The notes: a model not told the origin generated them from the sequence alone. A stretch of DNA of 64,000 nucleotides from Porodaedalea pini (GCA_002794775.1 NBAY01000046.1:1-64000); one strand, 5' to 3'; shown: positions 23,246-36,066, counted from the stretch's first letter. Program-made: numbers and translations.

Positions 23246-25476
23246 ATGGACAGCAAGATGCTGACCAGAGCCAAAGCCTCTCTTCACAAAACAAAGTCGT
23301 CTCGTTCCCTTGTCAATCCCAAGGACCCCACCAAGTGTGAGGAGTGTAAACAGGATCTCCCCTATCACAGCCGCCAGTGTGTTAGTGGGACCGCTAAGTT
23401 ATGTGTCACTTGTGGTCGCGACAAGACCTACAACCACAATGACAACGTATGCGCCACAGTACAAGCGAACCGTTCTAAATGGTCTCCCGATGTCGAGGCG
23501 GACGAACACGCCGCCAAACTCCGTAAACAAGGGGATCTCCCTCCCACTCCGGATATCGAATCGCAGAATACGCTTAAGCGCTCGAATTCAGAAGAAGAAC
23601 ATAGGTCTATCCCACCCCCTGCCCGAATTGACGACGATGCTATGGACGACGACTTGTACATCCCGGACGAGCATCTTAGCCAGGCCCCTCAAGTCGACAA
23701 CATTATGGACGATATCGATGAAATGACTGATCCGGCCATCGCCGAGAAAGTCAATATTTCCTTTGCCGGCCTTACCAAAGAAACCATCGACACTATCAAC
23801 ACACTCATTTCCCAGCCGATGTGGTCATCTGACAAGCCATGGTTCGAAGACCCGGTTCGTGCCGGATCCATCCTCGCTAATATCGGCTCCAACCTCGTAT
23901 CCTGGATAAATAAGTCTAACAGTTTGGACGACGAAACTAGTCTCTCCAACTCAGCCAACGAAAGTCTCGAAGCCTTTCATTCCACTTTCCATATTCATTC
24001 TCCCTCTTTCAAACATGTATTCGAGAATATCTATACTAACAGTCAGACCATCCGGGACCAGGAAATAACGGACACCATGCATGCTATGTCTAGGTCCATT
24101 CAACATCTTTCAGCAGTTGTTTCTTCCATATCCGAAAAGACTAACATTATTGAAAAACAGCTCACAGACTCCACTTCTACTGTTCATCTGTCCGCGCCAA
24201 CTAATGCTAACATAAACAAACAGAAGAAAATTCTAGCGGACCCCATTGGAGTTCGCTTCTCTCACGATCCCAGATTCCCTCCCCCAGCGCCGATTGCTAA
24301 ACAACGTGTCCCGGTCCCAAAGAATGGTAAAACCGAATATGCTGCCGCCATCGCTAAAACCTGTATCCCAGGTTCTGGGTACTGCATGACTACAGAAGGA
24401 ACTATCATCGCCCCCGATGGTTATGCCCATTCCGAACACAACACTCCTCGGGGTTCGCAAACCAAAGTCTACTACCCCCCTGTCGAATCGGTTGGCACCG
24501 ATCAGGACGGTTTCACCACTGTTTCGTACGCTAAAGCAGTTCAGAAGAAACCTAAGACTACCCCCACCAAGGTAGTACGAATCACGGAACAGAACCCTCA
24601 AGGGGAAATTTCCACAATCCCTATTAACCGTTCTAACGGATCAGTTAACACCCGAGTTTGCAATGTTCGGCGTATCTTCTTTTCGCTACCAGGTGACCTC
24701 GCTGTTCGCCCGTCCCCCTTATCTGTTAAGAATGCTGTTCGTGCGGGCCTTAAGGGCAACCCACTCTTTAAACATTTGGTTATCCTGAACGTTGAATACA
24801 CCACTAACAGCAATCTTTTGATTGCTTTCACTAACATTCGTTCAGACTTTGACGCACAGCACAGCTCTCTCGTCTCCCAACTCAACCGGATCATTAATAT
24901 TTTGGGGGCCAAGGCATTCACTCCTTCGCCCCAATTCAAAATGGTCATCCCGGTGTCCCAGTCTACGACAAAGACACCAACCTCATCTACTCCGAGAAAG
25001 ACCTTGCCGAAGAAATTTCCTCTTTACCGCAATTCGAGGGCAATGAATTCATGTTCCCTCCTCGGTTCATGTCTTCCATCGAACGCCTAAACCAGCGTGA
25101 CTACTGCAATGTGTCGGTTGTACTTAAAGACGACGCCCGCCTGTGTTTCGATCACTTTTTCTTACACAACAATCGCTCCGTCCCTATCTTTGGGGTGATC
25201 CGTCGACTCGAAGAAATGAAAGCCCGTCCTGTTATCAACCAATGCGACAATTGTCACCGCCTGGGCCATCCGGCCGCTAAATGCAGATCCGTCGCTCGTT
25301 GCGCCATCTGCTCTGAACCCCATCGCACTGCCGTTCATGTGGCTAAATGCGCCCCATGCACCGCAGCTAATAATCTGCAATGCGACCACTTCGCTCTGTG
25401 CATTAACTGCCAGGGCAACCACAGCGCCAGATCGTCGGATTGCCCGGCTCGCCATAATTATCGTTCTCCTTTCTAA
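23246..25476 (+). pseudogene. LINE ORF1 (gag-like, CCHC zinc knuckles), frameshifted
   Basis: Starts at ATG 23246 (MDSKMLTRAKASLH). Near the start is a Cys-rich segment (CEECKQDLPYH, CVTCG), the middle is Ser/Pro-rich, and the end carries knuckles CDNCHRLGHPAAKC, CAICSEPHRTAVHVAKC and CINCQGNHSARSSDC. Near 24,940 an A-run has lost a base: the first frame runs on to a stop at 25,090, while the second frame carries the homologous continuation (PVYDKDTNLIYSEKDLAEE). The product would be an RNA-binding, RNP-forming protein of the element. Confidence 0.85.
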
Positions 25477-25481
25477 TCTTT

Positions 25482-28400
25482 ATGACAGACACAATCTCAG
25501 TTTTTTCACTTAACATTCGCAATTCCAAACCTACGTTCGATTATTTGCTACGAGCATTCTCGTCCACTCATTCTGCCCCAGACATCATTCTTTTCAAGAA
25601 ATTCCTACATTACACTCTATCGTTCCTTCCAAATCTTCTTCATCTGGCACACGGGTCTTCAACCTACGTTACTCTGCGCCCTACACCTCCTTTCGACCTT
25701 CGTCTTCCGAGAAACCTAGGTGTTGTACACTTGTACATCCCCGTATTATCCACCGTGTCTCCCTTTTCACCCCTCAGTCGTCATCTCCAAACATCACGGT
25801 CATTTCACTTTCTCGGGACAACTTAGCCCCCCTATTACTTTGGAACGTCTACAACTCCCCTTCCCTTCATGAATTCGAACATCCGCTTCCTATACTCGAC
25901 CTCCCTTCTCACATTTTCGTCGGAGACTTTAATCGACATTCGGATCTCTGGTCTTTTCCAGATCAATCCGCTTCATTTTCGCAATCTGCAGTTCTTGTTG
26001 ACTGGATCAACGAGAATGCATTAACCATCTGCAATCCACCGAATCAACATACATATTTCAATCGTTTCACTGGTTCTAAAACCATCATTGATCTTATCAT
26101 CGCTTCAGACGATTTCGCCCCTTTCCTTCTGGAAACCGCTTCTGTTTCTGACCATTCCCTTGACATTTCTTCTGATCACCTTCCTATACGGTTTTTGTTT
26201 AATATTAATGAATCTCCGGCACCCCATCAACATCCTCTACGATCCATTCAGTCTAGAGATTTACCTTCTTTTATTGGGGAATTTTGCGATTCAAACTTGT
26301 TCTCCTTTTCCTTAACTGACATCGAGTCCCCCCAGGCGCTGGACGACCTTTTGTTTTCCCTTCATTCATCCCTTTCTGATTTCGCTTCACTCTTCTTGCA
26401 TAAACGAAAACCATGATCCTACTTCAGCCCCAACAATTGGTGGATGGAGGCATGTTCAACACTTTATCGCGATCATTGTCGAAACCCGCAGCCTGATTCG
26501 CGAAGGCGCTTAGACATCGAAATTACCCGAGCCAAGAACGCATTCTTTGGTTCTCGCCTTCAACAATCTGATGCGCATACTGCGTGGCGCAATCAATATC
26601 TCGGTATGGCTCGCCGCCGAGCTCCTATCGGCGCGCTCCATATGAATAATGGGATATTCTCCTTATCCGAATCTGATAAAGTGTCCCTCTTTCGCGAGAC
26701 ATTTTTCCCGCCGCTCGATCATACTCCGGAGGTCATCCCCCTTCCTGACCTATCGGAATTCCGTCCTATCGAAATGAAGGACGTGCATGCCGCCCTTCGT
26801 GGTACCGATCGTGAAACGAGCCCTGGCAATAGCCACATCTCGTACAAACACCTGGAGCTCCTCATCGAGCATCGCGGTCAATTCTTCGTTGATCTCTTTT
26901 CCTTGTGCATGAAGATGGGTCATTTCCCTTTACCTTTCAAAACGTCCCTCGTTACCTTCATTCCTAAACCTAAATGCTCGGACTTTACTGTTCCTCGAGC
27001 GTTCCAGCCTATTACCCTGGTGGACACCATAGGCAAACTTTTCGAATGTATTCTCTTTATATTCTCCAACCTTTTTTTGAACTAAACAATCTTCTCCCCA
27101 ACGCTCAACATGGGTGTCGGAAACATCGTTTGTCCCTCACGGCATGTTACGAACTTCTTTCTAACATTTTATCACAACCTTTTATTAAGAGTGGTAGCGA
27201 CAAGCTGCCTCCCCTTCACCTTCGACATCGTTACTTGATCACTTCTATCCTCACCATTGACATTCAAGGATTCTTTGATAATATTTCTCATAATCGCCTT
27301 CTCTTGAAACTCATTAACTCCAACGTCCATCCTAACATTATTCGTGTTCTCTCGGGCTGGCTCCGAGACCATCCCATTTCGTTTCATTTCAACAACTACT
27401 TCTCTTCGCCTTTTATTAAACCCAATCGGGGAGTTCCCCAAGGGTCCCCTTTATCCCCTCTTATTTCAATATTCGCCGCCGCTGATGTTATTACAACCTA
27501 TAATGATCGTTTCGGTCCTCACCGTCCTTTACTAGCCTATATGGACGATCACCTTCTTTACTCCCGTTCTCTCAGCATTCGCACTAATTTGCGGCGTTTG
27601 CGTAACCAATTCCAATTTCTTTCTTTACAATTTCAATCCCTTGGTCTTTCCATTGACCCAGACGCTATTGAACTACTTCACATTCTTCCTCACCCTTATA
27701 TCTCTAATTATACTTTCAGGTCTTTTCTACAAGACTCTCCTTCAGCCTCTTTAGCGGCGTTGTCTTTGCCCAACGACCGTATTATTCCCCCATCACACCA
27801 CCTCACTTGGCTGGGCGTGATCTTTTCTTATGACCTTTCCCCCAAACTTCACTTTCAATTGCGGGCCAACAAAGCTCTTTCCACCCTTCATCAATGTTCT
27901 TTTCTTTTCAATAGGACCAATGGCACTTATCTTCAGTATGCACGCCTTCTCTACTTTGGCTTAATCTGTTCGGTCGCCATTTACGGCGCGGTCCTTTTCC
28001 CAGAGTCTCCTCTTATTTCAATTCTTCAAACGACTCAAAACCGCTTTCTTCATTCAGTTCTTAACTATAATACTAGTCCAGCGGTGGCCGAATCACTAAT
28101 TTCTTGTCCACCCCTTCAGCTCTTTGTGCGATCTCTTTCTCAAAACTTTCTTTTATCCTATTTCGCTCATTCCAGACACAACCCTTCTCCCAAACAATAT
28201 CTAATGTCATCACTCCTTCCTAACAGCTCGATCCCTAAAGTCACCTCTTTCCCTTCTTTTACCCCTATTCATTCACGTTTTATTATGACTCCAATTCCTC
28301 CATCTTCACATCACCTTCGGGCTATTCGCGATTTCAACTCATTTTTCTTACATCCTCCACCTTATCAATACTTCATTTTTACAGATGGCTCCATCATTCC

Positions 28401-29207
28401 AGACGCCGAGGGCTCCCATTACGGTGGCCATGGTTTCGTTATTATGCACAATCACCAGGAACTCGCTGTCTTTACTTCAGCAGTGCACTCTCGATCAAAC
28501 ATACTGTTTGAAGAGCAGGAAGCGCTCATCGCAGCTATACGACGAATCTCTTCTCTCCTTGCGAACTGCCACACACCCGTTCACATCCACATCGTGTCGG
28601 ACTCTCTCAACTGCGTCCAACTCATTTTCTCTGACGACGCTCAACATGCGGACTTTATTACCCTGTTCCGTCGCCTATGCGGAATCTTCCTCGCCCTTCA
28701 TCACGAGGCCTCTCACATCACTGTCCAGTGGCTCCCGTCACATCGCGGAGTACTCGGCAATTCCAAGGCAGACAAACTGGCTAAAGACGCAGCATCCAAT
28801 CCCATTCGTGAGACCATACCAGACTCGCTCCCAAACCTGAAGGCGCAAGTACAGCTCGATCTCCTACGAGACTGGAAAGCCAAAATCATAAACCTTCAGG
28901 GACATCGCTCTATTCTCGAGCCGTCCTCTTTCATCCTTCACCCAGCGCGATCTTTACGTCCATTTCTCAAGCTTTCCCCAAGGAAGAAGATTCATCGTAC
29001 AGTTCTATCATGCGCCGTCAGCTTAATGCTGAACACGCTCGATTTGCATAACCGAAACCTCGAACCCCGTTGTCCGGACCCTTTGTGCTTAAACATGATG
29101 TCCGCCATATTCTCAATTGTTGTCCATTCTTTGCACTTGTTCGTAACGGCCTTTTTCGTCAACGCTCTTTACCCTTGAATTTTGCGGACTGGTTTCGTCC
29201 TAAATAA
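25482..29207 (+). pseudogene. LINE ORF2 (endonuclease, reverse transcriptase, RNase H), multiply broken
   Basis: Endonuclease: SLNIRNS at the start, VGDFNRHSDLW and SSDHLPI (catalytic GDFN and SDH). Reverse transcriptase: DIQGFFDNISH, GVPQGSPLSPL and the active-site YMDD at about 27,540. RNase H: FTDGSI, EQEAL, VSDSLN, SHRGVLGNSKADKLAK. Breaks: a frameshift between about 25,700 and 25,800, TGA at 26,414-26,416 within KRKP*SYF (the same frame continues), a frameshift near 27,055, and a one-base loss near 29,090. After the last break the true C-terminal knuckle (HDVRHILNCC) lies in another frame, ending at TAA 29,205-29,207. The element depends on others for mobility. Confidence 0.88.
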
Positions 29208-29443
29208 CTTTCTTCTCCTTTTAAAATTTGCTTACTTTTCATTTCGCCGTCCTCCTGACAGCATGCCGGTTTTATCCGATTTACCTTCATCCTTTTACCT
29301 TTAAGCATGATCTTTTACCTCGTTACGCTCATCTTCCCTAGTCATTAACCATCTCCTTTACGCGCTACGTAGCTTTCGTTTTGTTCTGTTCCGTTTCCTG
29401 TGCGGTTGGGCATCTGTTGGTAGTAGATAGCAGATATTATACA

Positions 29444-29454
29444 ATAGACGTCAC
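29444..29454 (+). repeat. Target-site duplication, right copy (LINE)
   Basis: Second copy of ATAGACGTCAC; see the left copy at 23,163-23,173. Sequence to the right returns to non-element DNA and the lipase promoter. Confidence 0.8.
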
Positions 29455-29696
29455 GTGCTTCGTGTCATTCAGTGTGAATACCTTCCTCGCTCTCTGTCTC
29501 TCTTGAAGCTCTCCCAATTCTCAAAAGCCTTACGTCCGACATATCGATATCTAGAAAAATGCATCAATGCATTTTAAGCTAATCCAAGTGTTGAGATATA
29601 CCTTTACGAGATAGGTCTTCCGCAGAAGCCACATCTTGTCGCCACTTCTCTGTGAATTCGTTCAAACCGCGACGGCGGTACTGCTTTGCGCGCATT

Positions 29697-29708
29697 TGAA
29701 TATATACA
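29697..29708 (+). promoter_or_regulatory. TATA-like box upstream of the lipase gene
   Basis: TTGAATATATAC lies about 125 nt before the lipase ATG. Position and sequence fit a TATA box, but this is inference only. Confidence 0.3.
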
Positions 29709-29831
29709 CTCACTCGGTGATCCATCCGTACGACGACGAACCAGCTTTGTCTCTTGTGAGTCTTCTGCTTTTAAGTATCGAATGACTTAGAGAAAAAGTG
29801 GATAGGAACTCGAAGTTATCCGATCCCAACC

Positions 29832-31295
29832 ATGGCGCGTGTCCCTGTCCTCGGACGGCTCTATTACCGCGAATATGTCGCCGTGATTCTCGGCTTTCTT
29901 TTCATCGGCTTCGAGACTCTCCTCCGATTCATAATCTTCTTCCTCCCCGCGCCAGTCATCCGCTGGTTCCACGACCAAACGCGCCGCCTCTTCAAAGCCA
30001 TTATCCGCGTCAGTGGGTCCAGGCCCCCCAGCGTCTCCAGGGAGGAGGCGCATCGCGCACACCAGATCAGGGTAGCCATCGAGTTTGGCGACCTGTGTGC
30101 TGTGTACGGTTATGAGTGGGAGGAACACATCGTGCAGACGAAGGACGGATATTTGCTCGCGCTACATCGTATCCCCGGCGCACGTGGCGAGCGGCTCGAC
30201 GCGGACGCGAAGCAAAGGAAGCCAATCGTGTATCTTCATCACGGGTTGCTGATGTGCTCGGATGTCTTCTTGTGCACGACGAGCGCGGATCGCGCGCTTC
30301 CGCTCGTGCTCGCCGAGGCAGGGTACGACGTCTGGCTAGGGAACAACCGCGGGAACAAGTACTCCCGCAAGCATACCTCACTCAGCTCGCACGATGCGGC
30401 GTTCTGGAATTTTGGGATCGACGAATATGCGTGGCACGACATCCCGGACAGCATCGCGTATATTCTGGAGGCGACGGGCGAGAAGAGCCTCAGCTATGTC
30501 GGTTTCAGCCAGGGCACGGCTCAGGCATTTGCGGCGCTGAGCATCCATCCGACACTGAATGCGAAGGTCGACGTGTTTGTCGCATTAGCACCCGCGATGA
30601 GTCCGCCTGGGTTGGCTGCGCCGTTTGTCGATGGGCTCATGAAGGCTTCGTACGTCTTCTCATTCAATTACTTCCTCTCAATCAATCATGTCTAATAGCA
30701 TATCTAATCTAGACCTGCACTCATGTACCTCTTCTTTGGCCGCCGCGACATCCTCCCCTCAACAACAACCTGGCAATCCATCCTCTACCCGCCCATCTTC
30801 GCCTCCATCATCTCCCGCTCGCTCTCCTTCCTCTTCGCCTGGACCAGCGCGCAAATAACCCCGACCCAAAAAGTCGCCGCGTTCGCGCACCTCTACTCGA
30901 GTGCGTCGACCAAGGCGGTCGTGCACTGGTTCCAGATCATGCGCAACGCGGAGTTCACTATGTACGACGACGACGCGCGCAGCGGGCTCAGCCCACTGCG
31001 CGGCGAAGAGCAGGGGAAAGCGAGATTTCATTATCGGCCCGCGAGGTTCCCGACGAGGAACATCAAGGCGCAGACGGTACTGCTATATGGCACGAGTGAC
31101 TCGCTGGTGCATATTGACGTGATGCTCCGCCAGCTACCTGCACATACCGTCGCGATCCCGCTGGAGCACTACGAGCATCTAGATATCTTATGGGGCGAGA
31201 ACGTGGATAGGGATGTGATACCTGAGGTGCTGAAGGCACTCAGGGCGAATGCACGCCATCCGGATCCGGGTGTGAAGGCGAGCCGGAGAAGCTGA
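29832..31295 (+). CDS. Acid-lipase/steryl-ester-hydrolase-like membrane-anchored alpha/beta hydrolase
   Basis: An alpha/beta hydrolase of the lysosomal acid lipase family, closest in layout to yeast Tgl1/Yeh1/Yeh2, which cleave steryl esters on lipid droplets or the plasma membrane. Two exons, 29,832-30,649 and 30,713-31,295, with one GT-AG intron; 467 residues. The N-terminus has a hydrophobic hairpin anchor (VAVILGFLFIGFETLLRFII). Then come the lipase N-domain (VQTKDGYLLALHRIP), the oxyanion segment YLHHGLLMCSD, GYDVWLGNNRGNKYS, and the nucleophile elbow GFSQG (serine near residue 230). The acid is in YGTSDSLV and the histidine in LEHYEHLD, followed by W. All catalytic residues are present. 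It is convergent with the SLATT gene on its right. Confidence 0.93.
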
Positions 31296-31759
31296 TGATT
31301 AATGGTAATGGTAATAGATATACTGTGGACTGTGACGAGCTTGCAGACATATAATTCGCATCGTATCCTCTTTTTTTTTCCCCCCTTTCGTATATAGACT
31401 AGCATACATAGCCCACGGACGAGTCGCATTGTAATTTATCTGCGTAAGATTAATGGCACATACACGTAGCCGTAATATATTCGTATGCGAGGCGGGACGA
31501 ACGTACAGGATTCATTATTACATTTTTTTTCGATCATTAGTAGAGTATCACGAAGTAAAAGGTCGTGAAGCAACATGAAGCACAGGGCAGAAAGCATAAA
31601 ACGTTCGTACTGTGAAACGGAACTCGAAAGCCATAAGCTATACGCGCTCATGAAATGGGGGAAAAACAAAGGAATAGACCAGTAAAGCACATAACGACTG
31701 AAACAGGGCGGCTGGAGTAGAAATGCACGCTCGGCTCGGAGCACTTTCTGTGGTTCAAA

Positions 31760-33795
31760 TTAGGCGGGCGACAGCTTGCGTTCCCTACAAAAGTATATTC
31801 CCGTCAGTAAAACAGAACCGAAACTTTGCGAGGCCTCGGACTCACCCGTCTCCATTCCCCAAAAGATGCTCCAGCTCGTTCCTCAGCCTCCGGATCCGCT
31901 CATCCAGCTCCCTCGCTCTCACCCCTCCATCCCATTCCCGCCCTTTCTCTCCCTGTCCCTCATTCCCATTTGTATTTGCATTTCCATCCCGATCACCGCC
32001 CGCACGTCCCGGAAACGCCTCGAACCCAGTCTCCTCCCCGCAGTCCTCTCTAAAGGCGTCGCACGCGCGCTGGAACCTCTGCAGGTCCTTCACGCGCGTG
32101 ATGCTGAGCTCGGGCTCGCTGGACCCGCGTGCGCGCGCGAGGTAGGAGGCGACGACTGTGCCGCCGCCGCCCAGGACGGAGGTCATTACTTGGGTCTGCG
32201 CAGTTATAGTTATGGTTACAGTTGATATATGGTATGTGGCGAGGAGTTTGGGCAAAGGGGCTGATGGGAAGAACAGGGAGAAAGCAGGGGAGGTGCAGAA
32301 AGGAGAGAGAAGGAGAGAAGGACAGGACGTACACGTCGACCAGATGTAACCGCCGAGAGTGCGGTGATGAGAGCGCTAAGGAAGACTTGCAGCCCGATTG
32401 CGATGTTCAGCGCGTATCCCGACATCTTTGCTATATAACGGAGTCTTAGTGAGTTCGAAAGCTTTCACACATTCTGACTGGCCGAATAAAAAAAGATAGA
32501 ATAAAAACGATGCAGAACGAATAAGGAGACAAGGCAGGGAAAAGAGAAGGAAGAGAGAGAGGACAGGCGTACGATATACGTACCTTTCCGTTTGTATTTT
32601 TCTGTCTCATCCTTCACAGTCTTCATCGTCGACTCAAGGCGCTCGTTAACGGTGCGTGGCAGGCGCTGTAAAGTCGCATGATTAGCATTTAAAAAGATAA
32701 GAATAAAGACTCGACTTCAAGGAACCTCCCTTTACCCCCCAAGTCAGGAATTGAACACGCATACGCACCGGGATGCCGATCTCGCTCTCCACGTCCATGT
32801 ATGCGCCATATGCACCACGACGCCCCTTATCGTTCATACTCATGCCCATCATTCCTCCTCGGCCTCCTCCACCGGCTCCGGCTCCCATGCCCATCATCCG
32901 CTCCCGTTCCCTTCCCTCTCGACCATCATATCCGTACGCGCTAGGCATCGTCATCGACGTGCGCATCCCACCGTCCCGGTACCGCAAGTCCCGATCCCGA
33001 TCCCGATCACCGCCATCATGATAGCGTCCGCCTCCGAACCCGGGAAGGTCAACCTGAAGCACACGCCCCGACGGACTCATCGGCGGGCCCACCGCATCGG
33101 ATTCAAACAACACTCGGTCCTTCTCCATGGAGCTTGCTGTCGCGTACGATGCGCGTTGGGCTCCGTTCCCGTTCCCGTTCCCGCCTCCGTTTCCATTCCC
33201 TGTGCTAGCAGTAATGGTGCGCGTGCTGGGAATACGCGGCGCAGAAAGAGGCCGCCTCGGGACGCCCGCTCCTGTATTAGAACGCATGAGCGCAAGTGCG
33301 GGGTGTGCGGGATGCGGGGGGAGGGTTGGAGGCGGCAATCCGGGCTGAGGGACATTGATATTTTGGTTGTAACCACCACTGGACGGAACATCGCCACCGG
33401 GGTTGAGCTGCAGCATTATGGGCTGCGTGTCCGTTGGCAGCGCGTGCGGGGATGGTAGGCCCAAGCCGAGGCTGTTTCTGTTTCTGTTTTCCGTTTCCGT
33501 TTCCGTGGCCACTTGCGGAATGGATGGTGCTAGGCCCGGAATCAGTACGCGCAGCGGGAGGTCTGGAAGCCGGTGTTGGCGTTGATGAGTCTGAATCGTG
33601 TGGAGCAGGGGCGGGTGCGGAAGGGGGGAGCAGAGGCTGGTGGTCCCCCGCGTCACGATGCGAGTTCGAGTTTGCTGGAGACGGAGACGACCCGGTTCCA
33701 GACCCCGTCGAGGCAGAATGCGGTTCAGAGTCACTGGGCACGTCTTGCCCGTGCTCGGGCTCGTGATCGCGACTCGGATGAGAACTCGGAAACAT
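31760..33795 (-). CDS. Fungal SLATT-domain (SMODS/SLOG-associating 2TM) protein, copy 2
   Basis: Paralogue of the gene at 834-2,846 with the same exon layout: exon 1 from 33,795 to 32,769, then 32,665-32,584 (RLPRTVNERLESTMKTVKDE), 32,430-32,333 (IGLQVFLSALITALSAVTSG), 32,195-31,846 (VMTSVLGGGGTVVASYLARA, ending RRLRNELEHLLGNGDG), and 31,784-31,760 (ERKLSPA, stop). All four checked introns are GT-AG. The first exon is again low complexity and again changes frame, here near 33,480 in an ACGGAAACGG/ACAGAAACAG run, so both copies need an unseen intron or carry indels. Two membrane helices and a C-terminal coiled segment are clear. A role in nucleotide-signal-linked defence is known only for prokaryotic relatives. 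Confidence 0.78.
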
Positions 33796-35631
33796 GTTTT
33801 TGCGACTTGTAGAAGAGTAAGAGCAAGGGAACCCGAGGCGCGAGATCTAATCAAGTGGAGAAGACAGAGCCTGAAGGCCGTCGACGTTGAGGAGCTCTCT
33901 ATTTGACGCGCAAGAAAGGGAATATGTGTTTGAGGCAGAGACGAGGACGCGTCAAGTCGTATATATGTTCGAGGAAGAACACGCATATGCGCAGAATCTC
34001 TGGCTCTCCGCACCTTCCCTCCAAGCCATCGCATAAAACTCAGTCCGAGATGCCATCGGAAACGAAAGAACCATCCAGATTCATATTAATATTGACAGCA
34101 CAGCATAACCATGTATGAACGCGAGGGCGAGACGAGAAGTAGCCTGGAGCCATCTTCGATCTTGGAGCGCAAGTCAACTTGAACGCCCAATGAGTTCCGT
34201 TTTTGGCAATCCGCACCGCTCTTGCCTGGAACCTGGTGATACAGTTATTTTGGTATATTGCTGTAGAGAACAGGCTATTGTCAGATGTATTTCTAAGAGT
34301 TGAGGTACTAGACACTCACCCTCGAGTTTCGCGGCTGCACTTCCAGCAAGGTGAGTAATCTGGACAAATTTAAACAGAGCAAGAGATTCATACATTTTGG
34401 ATATGAATTGCTATACTTAGGCCCAAATATTACTTAATTCAATTGGTAAATGTCGAAAGTGTCACCACGAGCGCCCACAAGACATGCGGCCTGGATCTTC
34501 GATCTTCGATCGTCGACGGCATTATCACCTCCCTGCCTCCGTCCTCGCCACCGGTACCTTTGCAAATCACGGCGTCGGAGCGATCGTCGTGTCACTTGCG
34601 ATATTATTGTACTTTGATATTGGGTGACCGGAGAGTACTAGTGTTGAAGCGGAGTGGAGTTGGATACTTTACCGTGGTTCAAAGAGCGGAGACGCTTGAA
34701 CCGCGTGATCAGCGTCCAAAGTGCCAAAACGCCACAGGCAACCGAGAAGAACGAGATTTGTGCCGTGTCCTGGTGGATCACAAACATACATACAAACGAA
34801 CCTTACTCGACACAGATGTGTGTCAAGTTTGGCACTAATGATGATGCGCCCATAGGATCCACCGACGTAAGGCACGACCAGCCAAAGAACAACGCATTCC
34901 CGTTCTCCTGTTGCTCGACCAGTGCATCGTCTACCTACAGATTACCTCTGACAAGACAGAGAGTGCTGGCTCGGAGTAATGAAAGACAAACGAGCGCAAG
35001 CTGCAGTCGGAGGCGCGGAGGCGATGCACTCCCCAGCACTCGAGTTGCGCATGAATGCAGAGAACGTTGAATTCTAGAGAGCTTAAGCTTGCCACCTGTA
35101 CCAGTGGGCCCGGTCAGAATTTCGAAGCCCTGGGCCGAACCCGCCACCGCCGTCCCCGCAGACACTGAGACAGGCCCGCGATAACTTGAAAATCTCCGGT
35201 AGTTTCCGAAGGAACTTTGTCGTTCAGATACTAGTACTTCATGGTATGAGAGATGAAAAAGGTTATACAGGTAGTTCAACTAGCCGATGTGTGATGACGT
35301 CGAACGCAGCCTCGTGGTGGAAAGGAAGATAAACTCGGATCCACGAGACCCCACCACGTCCCTCGCGTCTCGGTTGCTAATATTGGAACTCCGATGATCG
35401 ACCTCGATCTTTGTCATGGTATCGTCTTATTGGTCACACAATATAATTCATTATCATTACTATATCATATCCAACGTACACACGATTTTATCTCAAAACA
35501 AATTTCCGCGAGTCGGCGTACGTGGTAATGAGTAGTGTCAAAGGCCCCGCACAAAAATAATGCTACATTGGCTATACCGCGACATTCTGCCCCCCCCCCT
35601 CCCCTCCCCTCCGCTTTCTCCACACTAGTAG
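33796..35631. other. Gene-poor stretch, possible eroded coding pieces
   Basis: No gene could be assembled. Short pieces near 34,480-34,640 include a hydrophobic run (VGAIVVSLAILLYFD), and 34,654-35,070 is an open frame with no known motif. They may be relics. Near 35,590 there is a homopyrimidine C/T tract (CCCCCCCCCTCCCCTCCCCT). Confidence 0.35.
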
Positions 35632-36066
35632 TTGCTCCAGTTATAAAATATCGGAGGTGATAGTGCCGCAGATCATCATGCATGATGTGGTGTGTGGTTG
35701 TAATATCTTGTATCATGACGGTGTCATTATTCCGTTTGACTGCTGGAGTAATGGAATATACAGTGTAGTTATAATCCTCATTATCATTGTATTATAAAAT
35801 ACTCCTGCTCATCATTGTAAAACAGAAATCTCTTACATTATAAATTATAACACCCCATCCTATTCAAGGACACTGAAGTCAGTATTGAGCAATAGTTTTT
35901 ACCCCCCTCTGAAGTCACGGACCTCGGAACAGAGTGCTTTGTGTCCAATTATAATGGCCACATCATTTTATAATCATTATATAATACAGAACATTAAAAT
36001 TACACGCCACATCGTGCATGATGCTTTGTCGTCCTACCCCCTCATTAGTTTATAACTGGAGCCAAC
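35632..36066. repeat. Foldback: imperfect 80-bp inverted repeat around an AT-rich core
   Basis: The left arm (about 35,632-35,710) and right arm (about 35,985-36,066) are imperfect reverse complements. CTCCAGTTATAAA pairs with TTTATAACTGGAG, and CATCATGCATGATGTGG with CCACATCGTGCATGATG. The core is rich in TATAAT/ATTATA words. It could be a degenerate MITE or foldback element; I found no convincing target duplication and no coding. Confidence 0.55.

Larger units (their letters stand above)
23174..29443 (+). mobile_element. Non-LTR retrotransposon (LINE with RNase H, Tad/I-like), inactive
   Basis: A full-length LINE of about 6.27 kb between two copies of ATAGACGTCAC. It encodes a gag-like ORF1 with CCHC zinc knuckles, then ORF2 with APE-type endonuclease, reverse transcriptase, RNase H and a terminal zinc-knuckle-like CCHC. 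That order is seen in fungal Tad and I-clade elements. The 3' end is TAGTAGATAGCAGATATTAT just before the duplication; there is no poly(A) tail. At least four frame breaks and one nonsense codon make it non-autonomous. It lands in partner locus X-D. The 5' boundary is set by the duplication, so the open frame extending upstream of 23,174 is host sequence. Confidence 0.9.

Noticed and set aside
29787..31031. Antisense frames across the lipase gene
   Set aside because: Codon-bias shadows of a high-GC coding region with all catalytic residues on the plus strand.
32751..33906. Several plus-strand open frames over SLATT copy 2
   Set aside because: Shadows of the minus-strand low-complexity exon; they contain no known motif and are not conserved in copy 1.
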